In this document: in pieces, positions 1 to 6,448 of the stretch
Layout of the letters: each line of letters opens with the position of its first letter
Position numbering within the stretch: position 1 is the stretch's first letter
Assembly: GCA_003509235.1 (NCBI GenBank)
Contig: DONH01000480.1
Span: forward strand, 1-6,448
DNA length: 6,448 nt
From: Planctomycetaceae bacterium
Lineage (GTDB): Bacteria; Planctomycetota; Planctomycetia; Pirellulales; UBA1268
Reading direction: 5' to 3'
Position numbers and translations under genes: made by a program
The notes under the pieces: generated by a model
Told to the model about the DNA's origin: nothing
What the model saw: only the letters and a program-made list of their open reading frames with translations
Databases searched by the model: none

Positions 1-1
1 T

Positions 2-1438
2 CGTGACCGTCAGCTCACCAATGCCATCGTGGAGGAAATTTCGACTGAACTCACATTCGAAAGCCTGAAGCGACTGTCGGTATTCGAACGCGTCGGCTCA
101 GATAACCAGTTGCCACCAGAACAAGCGATCGCATTAGCTCTTACCGGGTGGCTTGGTGGTGAAAACGCGTCACAGATAAACCTCAAGCTCGCGCTCTCTA
201 CGGCTAAGGTTCGTAATCTTTTGCGTCAGTACCTGGTGTCAAAAGAACCGGAAGAGCGTCATGATATCCGTCAGCGACTCGACGCAGAGGAAGCATTTGA
301 TGCCAAAACGGTAGCTGCAGTAGCTGCACAGATGGTGCGTCCAGCCGCTCCTGCCGAAGGTCGTGATGATGGCTTTTTTGAGTTCGAGGTTCGCTTGCCG
401 TTCCAAACCGAAAAAAACAATGTTCCTGCCCGTTACTTTGTGCAATTGCCCCCGGAATATGATGCTCGACGACGGTACCCTGCCATTATTACTTTGCATG
501 GTGCAGGAACCACGCCACTGCAACAGATTGAATGGTGGGCAGGCACACAAGCCGAGAATGGCCATCGCAAAGGGCAGGGGGGCAGGCATGGGGCGATCGT
601 CATCGCTCCGGCATGGGGTGAGGAGACGCAGCTTGAGTATCGTTATTCTGCACAGGAACATTCATTGATTCTTGCTGTTCTCCGTAAAGCTTCGCGTCAA
701 TTTTCAATTGACTCTGATCGAGTGTTTTTATCAGGGCATTCAATAGGTGGTGACGCGGCATGGGACATTGGACTGTCGCATCCCGACCTCTGGGCCGGAG
801 TAATTATTCTATCAGGCAAAGCAGGTCGGTTTGTTCACCACTATCATCAAAATGCACGAACACTTCCCTTTTATATTGTCTGCGGAGCACTTGATCATAC
901 TACCTTTTCAGCCAACGAGATGGACCTTGATCGTTATCTCAACAAAGGATTTGATCTTACTTATGTGGAGTATAGAGGACGTGGACATGAACATTTCTCT
1001 GACGAGCTGATCAAAATATTTGATTGGTTAAATCGCAAAAGTCGATTAAGTTCACCAAAAGAAATTGAGGCTGTGAGCATGAGACCCTGGGATCGCTTTT
1101 TTTGGTGGATTGAAATGAACTCACCGCCGGAGCGAACAATGGTACTGCCAGGCAACTGGCCACCGGCTCGCTTTGGTCAGCCCTTCACGCTCTCAGCGAA
1201 AACCAGCACAAACAACAGAATTACCGCCCGATGCGGTGCCGAGGAAGTCCGCATTTGGTTATCACCAGAATTCATTGATTTTCAACGGCCGCTCACTATC
1301 AACCTAGGCACACGTCGCCTCCATCAGGGTGAGATCATGCCAGATATCGACGTTCTCTTGGAAGATCTTCGAAGTCGGTGTGACTATCAACACCCGTTTT
1401 GGGCCGTTGTTACCAACAACCGTTCCGGCGAGGAGTGA
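2..1438 (+). CDS. Alpha/beta hydrolase, predicted peptidase/PHB-depolymerase-like esterase (5' end outside window)
   Basis: A serine hydrolase, probably an esterase or peptidase; the substrate is unknown. Residues are numbered from the GTG at 29. The frame stays open for nine more codons to the left edge, and that GTG has no Shine-Dalgarno sequence, so the true start lies upstream. Residues ~10-105 form a helical N-terminal region. The alpha/beta-hydrolase core spans ~115-335: strand and oxyanion loop ITLHGAG (154-160), nucleophile elbow GHSIGG with Ser238, then likely Asp289 (CGALDH) and His320 (GRGH), in the order expected for a catalytic triad. The stretch IDSDRVFLSGHSIGG resembles the 'predicted peptidase' and PHB-depolymerase-like esterase group. 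A further domain at ~345-469 is rich in Trp and ends with LLEDLRSR and HPFWA; I recall this style from planctomycete proteins. No secretion signal can be judged because the N-terminus is missing. It converges on the exported-protein gene with a 28-bp gap. The fold is secure, the substrate is not. Confidence 0.85.
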   Translation, partial: RDRQLTNAIVEEISTELTFESLKRLSVFERVGSDNQLPPEQAIALALTGWLGGENASQINLKLALSTAKVRNLLRQYLVSKEPEERHDIRQRLDAEEAFDAKTVAAVAAQMVRPAAPAEGRDDGFFEFEVRLPFQTEKNNVPARYFVQLPPEYDARRRYPAIITLHGAGTTPLQQIEWWAGTQAENGHRKGQGGRHGAIVIAPAWGEETQLEYRYSAQEHSLILAVLRKASRQFSIDSDRVFLSGHSIGGDAAWDIGLSHPDLWAGVIILSGKAGRFVHHYHQNARTLPFYIVCGALDHTTFSANEMDLDRYLNKGFDLTYVEYRGRGHEHFSDELIKIFDWLNRKSRLSSPKEIEAVSMRPWDRFFWWIEMNSPPERTMVLPGNWPPARFGQPFTLSAKTSTNNRITARCGAEEVRIWLSPEFIDFQRPLTINLGTRRLHQGEIMPDIDVLLEDLRSRCDYQHPFWAVVTNNRSGEE

Positions 1439-1466
1439 CCATCCAACAAAAACGTCACAGCCATCG

Positions 1467-3524
1467 CTATTTATTTGGATTTGTCGCAACGGCTTGATCC
1501 TGCGTTGCTTCTGGACGAGCGAGAGTGATGCCTCCTAGCCGCCACCCATCCTTCAGATTCTGCATGACAAATCCGCTCGTACCGAAGTATCTCTCAATAA
1601 GCTCGAAATCAGGCAACGTACTCCCATCAATTTTTTGGTCTCGAACACTCCCCGGCTCTCCGTCCCCTAAAAGACTGTTCAGAAGTTGGCCAGTCACGCT
1701 TTTTGACTTCGGCATTGCACCTCGCTTAAGCATCTCGAAAGCCGGACGTATTGACTCATCCGAACGACCAAAACCCCAAAGAATAATCGGTGATGGGTAT
1801 AGCTTTTTGAGCACTGTATCCATCCGTTTGTAGTCACCCATATTTGCAAGAGAATTGCTATCACTCATTGTTAACACCCGTTCCAGAATATCTCGGTGGG
1901 AGGCAATCAAAAGATGCCCGTGCGCAACGGTCACCGCCGAATGTGGAAGCAATTTTTCCTCCTTTTCCCGCAGTTTTCGTCGACGTTCACTTGGGCTGTC
2001 TTCTTCCTGATCTGCATGCGCGACAATCCCACCTGGCGTTTCTATTTCCAACGTAGGAATCTCCATTGAACGATCGATTAATTCCCAAATAACGACACCG
2101 TGAGCCTCAATCCGTCGCATATCCGGATCAGTCGACATACTTTTACCAACCGTGGCCGCAACTTTTTCTGGATCAATGGCTTCGACAGCAATCACAAGTC
2201 GGTCACTGTCGATATCAATTGGCTCCTCATAATCACCAATAAGCGTCACTCTTTTGCCTAAACATGCAATCAGATCTGCCTCAACATCGATCTGAGGACC
2301 ATCTGGATCTTCTTTAAGCGACGCAATTACATCATCAAAAACACCCTTCTCACCAACGACATCATCTACTAGAGATTCTGCAGACTGAAAGGCTGTCTCG
2401 ATGTCCCATTGCAACGACGACCAACTCGACACCCCTGCGGGAACCCAACTGTACGGCTGAATTTCTGCACTCTCGGGAAACCGAAGCATACGAGCAGCAA
2501 GATCGTACCGCTCGACTGATGAGGGATCTCGTCCAGGAAGTGGAGGTGCATAGACGATTGTTTGATGACGCATTTGGTGTGGTCCGTCATCGAACATAAT
2601 AGCACCTCCTAATGCTTGAACTGCGTCAAAGCCTTGTCGACCGAGTATCTCAACATAATCTGGGCCCTTCTGCCGTTTTTTTGGAGGATGCGCTAACTTG
2701 TATGCTGCAGCAAATTCAAATGGACTGATGTACCAACGCAACTTCGATGGGGAAGTCGCTAAATCCTTCATTGATTCTTCGCTTACCTTTGCAAATCGTT
2801 CTATTGAAGCAAGACAATCCTGGCGGCCATTGTCTAAGACTGCGAGGACGTGACTAACCTGAACCGGATCATCGCCAACGACCAGGGCTTTGCCTTCATG
2901 CACAACCGCCACCACTTGTTCTTCTGGTTCAGCAGCATCAACATCGTCTGCACTTGGATCCTCCTGGGGGAGTCGATACACACGGATCTTCTCCTCATAG
3001 TCAGCTAACCGCTCAGCTTTTTGTTCCAATAAACGTTCTTCGATTTCCTCCAAAAGAGCTTCGGTCTCTTCTTCATGACCCGAGGTATCAACAAGCAGCA
3101 CCGTTGCGAGCCGACCAGCCTCGGGAACAATCGCCGCTATGGCAATCTCACCTCCCGGAATCTCTCCAAGGTCCTCGAGAGTAAGGCCAAGTTTTCCAAG
3201 CCGCTGCTTCCCTGCCTTTGAAAGCTGCTCTCGAAAGCTTGTAACAAAAGCCTCCATACTCGGATCACGCAGGAGTCTGCCGTACTGGGTGCGATCAAAA
3301 CTCGCCCCAAAATCCTCCGGATCGGCAATGCTTATCCACGCCACGGTTGTATCTGGAAAAATGGCCTGACTTTCAGGAAATGCAGGTTCGTCAGCCATCA
3401 CAGAACCTACGCAACATACGACGAAGTAAATCGCACACAGCCAGCTAGCAAAAGCTCTCAAAAGGCACCGAGGGGGCATTGTGAGGCACCAACCCTGTAT
3501 TCGATCGTTTGATATACGGTCCAC
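1467..3524 (-). CDS. Exported planctomycete protein of unknown function with duplicated domain
   Basis: A 685-residue protein predicted to be exported; its function is unknown. The start is the GTG at 3524: an AAGGAG lies 7 nt upstream, and an in-frame TGA at 3528-3530 rules out any earlier start. An internal ATG at 3479 (residue 16) lacks a comparable ribosome binding site. Residues ~17-44 look like a signal peptide: an Arg-containing n-region, a hydrophobic core (about 27-40), and likely cleavage after VMA (Ala44). No lipobox is present. The mature part begins with a FPDTTVAWISIAD segment, then RTQYGRLLRDP, a style I associate with planctomycete-restricted proteins and with DUF3352-like proteins. 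Two halves (~121-246 and ~421-570) appear related, each ending in a hydrophobic 'VAxxxGxxLLxxxxxxxLxxVL' pattern followed by LA and an aromatic residue. Charged, probably coiled-coil segments lie at ~150-180 and ~505-525. No catalytic motif was recognised. A structural or binding role outside the cytoplasm is a guess. Confidence 0.85.
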   Translation of the reverse strand: MDRISNDRIQGWCLTMPPRCLLRAFASWLCAIYFVVCCVGSVMADEPAFPESQAIFPDTTVAWISIADPEDFGASFDRTQYGRLLRDPSMEAFVTSFREQLSKAGKQRLGKLGLTLEDLGEIPGGEIAIAAIVPEAGRLATVLLVDTSGHEEETEALLEEIEERLLEQKAERLADYEEKIRVYRLPQEDPSADDVDAAEPEEQVVAVVHEGKALVVGDDPVQVSHVLAVLDNGRQDCLASIERFAKVSEESMKDLATSPSKLRWYISPFEFAAAYKLAHPPKKRQKGPDYVEILGRQGFDAVQALGGAIMFDDGPHQMRHQTIVYAPPLPGRDPSSVERYDLAARMLRFPESAEIQPYSWVPAGVSSWSSLQWDIETAFQSAESLVDDVVGEKGVFDDVIASLKEDPDGPQIDVEADLIACLGKRVTLIGDYEEPIDIDSDRLVIAVEAIDPEKVAATVGKSMSTDPDMRRIEAHGVVIWELIDRSMEIPTLEIETPGGIVAHADQEEDSPSERRRKLREKEEKLLPHSAVTVAHGHLLIASHRDILERVLTMSDSNSLANMGDYKRMDTVLKKLYPSPIILWGFGRSDESIRPAFEMLKRGAMPKSKSVTGQLLNSLLGDGEPGSVRDQKIDGSTLPDFELIERYFGTSGFVMQNLKDGWRLGGITLARPEATQDQAVATNPNK

Positions 3525-3531
3525 AGATCAA

Positions 3532-3537
3532 CTCCTT
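3532..3537 (-). promoter_or_regulatory. Strong Shine-Dalgarno site (AAGGAG) that fixes the exported-protein start
   Basis: Read on the minus strand the sequence is AAAAGGAGTTGATCT followed by GTG, leaving 7 nt between AAGGAG and the start codon at 3524. An in-frame TGA lies just upstream of that GTG. The site therefore supports the GTG over the ATG at 3479, which has only GGTTGGTGCC-type sequence before it. As a result the signal peptide has an unusually long n-region. Confidence 0.75.
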
Positions 3538-3676
3538 TTGACTCCGGCACCCTGCGGCTACCAGACGAAAATCCGAAAACAAATCCCTAGTGAATCCATC
3601 TGAACAACTGACGGCTCAACAGCCCTTACGTACGGAACTGTCAGATACAGAACCCGGAGTGTGTCAGGCTTTCCCA

Positions 3677-3705
3677 TTTATCTCAACATCAACTTTCCCG
3701 GGCAA
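3677..3705 (-). promoter_or_regulatory. Possible sigma70-type promoter for the exported-protein gene
   Basis: On the minus strand a TTGCCC hexamer (3700-3705) is followed after exactly 17 nt by GATAAA (3677-3682); each matches the sigma70 consensus at 4 of 6 positions. Transcription from here would give a leader of about 145 nt before the GTG at 3524. It sits in the 250-bp gap (3525-3774) between the membrane-protein stop and this gene, where an independent promoter is expected. Matches of this quality arise by chance, so this is a candidate only. I see no convincing hairpin plus T-run terminator in the same gap. Confidence 0.25.
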
Positions 3706-3774
3706 ACCTCACAAAAGGCGGGTTTTCGGTACCATCTTATTGAATTTCCGGGTCCTCATTTCGCGGCTTCCGTA

Positions 3775-5058
3775 TCACGACACACTCTGGCACACCAAAA
3801 CCATAGACCATACTCCAACAACCCAGACGGACAGGGTGACAGCAAATACGGTCTCCGTTCGTGCCCTAGCTCCTTGCAAGATGAGACATGCCATCAATGT
3901 CGTGACTGCAATGACAGCAAGAAAACTCGCTGCCTGAAGGCCACTCCCGGCCCCCGAACTCCCGACAGCAGCCAAAGATACCACGAGTGGTGGCCAGAGA
4001 ATGATCGCCCCGTAGCTGACTAAAACGATTCCGGCCTGAGATATTCGATTTGGTGTGGTGAGTATTTCCGACCACCGAGATCTTCTTCTGCATGGCACCA
4101 GATACTCCCAGTCAGAGACTACTTTGTACCCGTCTAATAACGACGCTGCCGGAATTGCTGTCGCACCGAACACAATACTCGCAAGGAGTTCGTATCTTGG
4201 GATTGCTGACGTTGTAAGCAGTAACCAACCAACCATAGCAACAAGCAGTATTGCAATCACAATCATTCGAACACTTCGTCGCCACTGCGACCGAACTGGT
4301 AGAATTCCAAGGAACCCAATTGATGAGAATACATCCTCTTTGGGCACTCCAGCTACGGAGTCATCACGAAGCAGAATACTTCCAAATGACTCCGTATAAT
4401 CACCTGAGAAAACGCCTGTAGCCAGCAAAAAGAGAACACTGCCCACGCATATCCAGCCAACGAAGAGGAAAGCCGGAATCGTCCAAACAAGCCACGGTGG
4501 CAGGAACGAAAAACTCCAACCCACTATGGTGATGGCGGTCCATCCCGTTACAAGTGTGGCGGAGTATGCATCAGCAATCAGAAAACCGGAAACCAAAAAA
4601 GTAATAAGTGTTCCTGCTGTAAGAACTATAACACCCCATCCTCCACCGATTAACCAAGGCAATTGTTCCACTGAATAGATCGGCCGGAAAATTGCCATGA
4701 AGGCAACTCCCATGACGAGCCCAGCAGTTGGCCAAAGAAGCCTCACAATGTGCCAATACACCCCATGCGTTACCGCTAAAGCTGACCAAGTGAAACCTCC
4801 AAAGACCCAACGCCTCGCATAAACCTGGAATGACCAAAGGGGAATTGATGCAGGAACCTCTCCCATGCCAATGGCAACAGCTGCCGTGAGAATGCCCCAA
4901 CCAAATAGGGGAACCCCTGACTCACTCAGTGGTGCCAAAGCGGCACAGACCGCCAGACAGAGCGAAACCCACGATGCAGGTCGCGAACAATCGTGCCGGA
5001 GCCAAATCCTTATGACGGTAGAAACCATCCCACCCTGACCCTCAGAAGGCTCTTCCAT
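3775..5058 (-). CDS. Polytopic membrane protein of unknown function, downstream of argG
   Basis: I do not recognise this family. It reads as an integral cytoplasmic-membrane protein of 427 residues with about 12 hydrophobic segments, near residues 29-45, 49-67, 87-105, 108-125, 135-160, 166-185, 190-215, 264-282, 289-307, 340-360, 375-395 and 401-422. The longest soluble stretch (~216-262) is mixed acidic then basic, ending in RSQWRRSVR. A second basic loop contains CRRRSRW (~323-329). Both basic loops are probably cytoplasmic by the positive-inside rule. The N-terminal IRIWLRHD segment followed by hydrophobic helices is loosely like ABC-2-type permeases, but no ATPase gene lies alongside. 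The start is uncertain: TTG 5073, ATG 5058 (used here) or ATG 5028. Only 5028 has a purine-rich GAGGGTCAGGG stretch before it, and 5028 would still keep every membrane segment. The argG stop lies 21 bp before 5058, so co-transcription with argG is likely. It has no soluble catalytic domain. Confidence 0.75.
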   Translation of the reverse strand: MEEPSEGQGGMVSTVIRIWLRHDCSRPASWVSLCLAVCAALAPLSESGVPLFGWGILTAAVAIGMGEVPASIPLWSFQVYARRWVFGGFTWSALAVTHGVYWHIVRLLWPTAGLVMGVAFMAIFRPIYSVEQLPWLIGGGWGVIVLTAGTLITFLVSGFLIADAYSATLVTGWTAITIVGWSFSFLPPWLVWTIPAFLFVGWICVGSVLFLLATGVFSGDYTESFGSILLRDDSVAGVPKEDVFSSIGFLGILPVRSQWRRSVRMIVIAILLVAMVGWLLLTTSAIPRYELLASIVFGATAIPAASLLDGYKVVSDWEYLVPCRRRSRWSEILTTPNRISQAGIVLVSYGAIILWPPLVVSLAAVGSSGAGSGLQAASFLAVIAVTTLMACLILQGARARTETVFAVTLSVWVVGVWSMVLVCQSVS

Positions 5059-5079
5059 CCTGTTATGCCGCAACGCAGA

Positions 5080-6291
5080 TTATTTTCTCGGGCGGATTCC
5101 ACCTTGAACCCTCAGCGGAAGCCCAAGAATTCGGAGAAAACCCTCGGCATCAGTCTGATCATATGACCCACCACCTTCCATTGATGCAATCGCTGCGTCA
5201 TACAGGCTCTCAGAGCTTTCTCTACTTTTTACAAGTATGTTGCCCTTATACAAGTTCAGTTCAACACTGCCTGTCACCGGCTGTTGCGCCTCACGAATGA
5301 ATGCAAGAAGAGCATCCATCTTTGCGCAATACCAAAAACCATAATACACCGCTTCGGCAAATTCAGGTGACAAACGATCTCGAAGATGAACCAGATCACG
5401 ATCAAGTGTCAGTTGCTCAATAAAACGATGTGATTCATACAGCAGAGTCATCCCCGGAGCCTCATACACGCCGCGACTTTTCATTCCCACAAGACGATTC
5501 TCAAGAATATCGATTCGGCCAATCCCATTCCGCCCACCGATTTCATTGAGCTTCAGCACCATTTCGTGGGAGGAAAGTTCCTCGCCGTTAAGTTTCACTG
5601 GAATGCCAGACTCGAACGCAATCCGGATTGTTTCTACACGATCTGGTGCTTGTTGTGGCGAGACAGACATTCCAAAGTCCACGAGTTCGTAACCGTCTGT
5701 ATCGAGTTCCTCGAGAAGGCCTGCCTCATAGCTGGTATGGAGGCAATTTTCGTCTGAGCTATATGGCTTCGCTTTCGATGCCTTTACAGGAATCGATTTT
5801 TCATCACAAAATTCGATAAGTTCTTTACGGCCTGGAAAGCGTTTGCGGAACGCCTTTATTCGCCACGGTGCAAGTACTTCAATCGACGGATCGATTGCCT
5901 CAGCAGCAAGCTGAAAACGACACTGATCATTGCCTTTACCTGTTGACCCGTGTGCAAATACGGTCGCACCCTCGGCATGTGCAAGATCGACGCAAACCTT
6001 ACTGATCAGAGGCCGGGCTATCGACGTTCCGAGGAGATACGTCCCTTCGTATCTCGCCTGCCACTGCATGGTTGGAAACGCAAAGTCACGGCAGACTTCC
6101 TCTCGTACATCCACGAGAATTGCTTTTTTCGCGCCACAATTACGAGCCTTCTCAAGCGTCGCCTCTCTGTCTTCGCACGGCTGCCCCAAATCGACATAGA
6201 CACAGATTACTTCGTAGCCCTGCTCAATCAACCAGCCAAGGATTACGGAGGTATCAAGCCCACCTGAGTACGCAAGGATGCATTTCTTCAT
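5080..6291 (-). CDS. argG: Argininosuccinate synthase
   Basis: A cytoplasmic enzyme that condenses citrulline and aspartate using ATP (releasing AMP and PPi) to give argininosuccinate, the penultimate step of arginine synthesis. At 403 residues it has the usual family length. The N-terminal nucleotide-binding domain carries the ATP-pyrophosphatase P-loop AYSGGLDTS (7-15). Substrate-site motifs follow in order: YLLGTSIARP (85-94), HGSTGKGNDQCRF (114-126), SSDEN (178-182), GRIDILENR (258-266) and GMKSRGVYE (269-277). Glu264 and Tyr276 align with citrulline-binding residues of the human enzyme as I recall it. The C-terminal part (SLYD, YDQTDAEGF) is the usual oligomerisation region. The start is secure: an in-frame TGA lies two codons upstream of the ATG at 6291, and an AGGA sits 9 nt before it. 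No argH or other arg gene is in the window. HGSTG replaces the more familiar HGCTG or HGATG, and DENCLHTS the usual DENLLHIS; neither looks disabling. Confidence 0.98.
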   Translation of the reverse strand: MKKCILAYSGGLDTSVILGWLIEQGYEVICVYVDLGQPCEDREATLEKARNCGAKKAILVDVREEVCRDFAFPTMQWQARYEGTYLLGTSIARPLISKVCVDLAHAEGATVFAHGSTGKGNDQCRFQLAAEAIDPSIEVLAPWRIKAFRKRFPGRKELIEFCDEKSIPVKASKAKPYSSDENCLHTSYEAGLLEELDTDGYELVDFGMSVSPQQAPDRVETIRIAFESGIPVKLNGEELSSHEMVLKLNEIGGRNGIGRIDILENRLVGMKSRGVYEAPGMTLLYESHRFIEQLTLDRDLVHLRDRLSPEFAEAVYYGFWYCAKMDALLAFIREAQQPVTGSVELNLYKGNILVKSRESSESLYDAAIASMEGGGSYDQTDAEGFLRILGLPLRVQGGIRPRK

Positions 6292-6300
6292 TCTTCATGT

Positions 6301-6304
6301 TCCT
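6301..6304 (-). promoter_or_regulatory. argG ribosome binding site (AGGA)
   Basis: The minus strand reads TTTTTAGGAACATGAAGAATG, placing AGGA 9 nt before the argG ATG at 6291. Another ATG at 6298 lies between them but is in a different frame and is too close to the AGGA to be the preferred start. Confidence 0.5.
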
Positions 6305-6342
6305 AAAAAGTGAATTGCCTAAGGGGCATTACTACTCAAATG

Positions 6343-6356
6343 TGACAAAAAATTCA
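6343..6356 (-). promoter_or_regulatory. ARG-box-like palindrome upstream of argG (possible ArgR operator)
   Basis: The 14-mer TGAATTTTTTGTCA (minus strand) matches the Escherichia coli ARG-box core TGAATWWWWATTCA at 12 of 14 positions: a perfect left half, a perfect AT spacer, and three of five bases in the right half. On the plus strand it also fits the Bacillus ArgR/AhrC style TGAATAAAAATTCA at 12 of 14. It lies about 51 bp upstream of the argG start, where an arginine-responsive operator would be expected. A weaker 10-of-14 match lies 4 bp away at 6325-6338, roughly the tandem spacing ArgR favours. Whether this organism encodes ArgR cannot be seen here, and AT-rich matches arise by chance. 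Confidence 0.25.
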
Positions 6357-6448
6357 TCCGAGGCAATGCAGACCCATCAAGCCTGCTAACTATTGGTGGT
6401 AACTTCGCAGAAACCTCATTCAAATAGCATGTTTCAGTCAGTTCTATC

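Noticed and set aside
1406..1420. Hairpin GTTGTT-ACC-AACAAC near the esterase stop
   Set aside because: It is AT-rich, lies inside the coding sequence, encodes ordinary residues (VVTNN) and lacks a following T-run. It is not a credible terminator.
1435..1458. Inverted repeat GTGAC/GTCAC at the junction of the convergent genes as a shared terminator
   Set aside because: Only 5 bp of stem around a 14-nt loop, with no adequate T-run on either side.
3558..3677. A 39-codon minus-strand open frame ending 33 bp before the exported-protein start, possible leader peptide
   Set aside because: It has no usable Shine-Dalgarno sequence, no run of regulatory codons, and its ATG overlaps the proposed -10 element. 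It is too short to separate from chance.
3681..3720. AAACC/GGTTT inverted repeat near CCCGGG as a terminator for the membrane-protein gene
   Set aside because: A 5-bp stem with a long loop and no terminal T-run in the minus-strand direction.
3590..4023. Plus-strand open frames of 115 and 120 codons across the 250-bp gap and the end of the membrane-protein gene
   Set aside because: Most of their length is antisense to a clear membrane-protein frame, the peptides are low-complexity and motif-free, and neither has a convincing ribosome binding site.
1467..6291. Three minus-strand genes as a novel defence or metabolic island
   Set aside because: argG is a housekeeping gene, no nuclease, toxin, transposase or phage-like motif is present, and the exported protein is separated by a 250-bp gap. 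Nothing links the three functionally.
6072..6389. Plus-strand open frame of 105 codons covering the argG start and leader
   Set aside because: It is antisense to the conserved argG N-terminus for most of its length and shows no protein-like motif.

Overview
The window looks like an ordinary chromosomal stretch of a planctomycete, most likely a marine member of the Pirellulaceae. The reasons are a near-balanced base composition by eye, a secreted protein with the style of planctomycete-restricted 'hypothetical' proteins, a multidomain secreted-type esterase with a planctomycete-like C-terminal module, and a biosynthetic gene (argG) standing away from any other arg gene. This placement rests on recognising protein style, not on a database search, and is moderate at best.

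Layout, left to right. A plus-strand alpha/beta hydrolase (predicted peptidase/PHB-depolymerase-like esterase) enters from the left edge without its start and ends at 1438. It converges on three minus-strand genes. Read in their own direction these are argG (6291 to 5080, argininosuccinate synthase); a polytopic membrane protein of unknown function (about 5058 to 3775), which starts only a few codons after the argG stop; a 250-bp non-coding gap; and a 685-residue exported protein (3524 to 1467) with two related halves. The last 157 bp (6292-6448) are the argG leader. They hold a Shine-Dalgarno sequence, an ARG-box-like palindrome and a small inverted repeat.

How the genes work together. Only argG has a firm role: it joins citrulline and aspartate in the penultimate step of arginine synthesis. 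The membrane protein is probably co-transcribed with argG because the gap is so short, but nothing in its sequence ties it to arginine. The exported protein is set off by a 250-bp gap, has its own strong ribosome binding site, and is probably its own transcription unit. The esterase is on the opposite strand and unrelated in regulation.

I found no mobile element, CRISPR array, tRNA, rRNA, phage gene or defence system. There is no clear evidence of an undescribed multi-gene system. The points most worth a second look are the unrecognised membrane protein behind argG, the possible ArgR operator, the internal duplication in the exported protein, and the uncharacterised flanking domains of the esterase.
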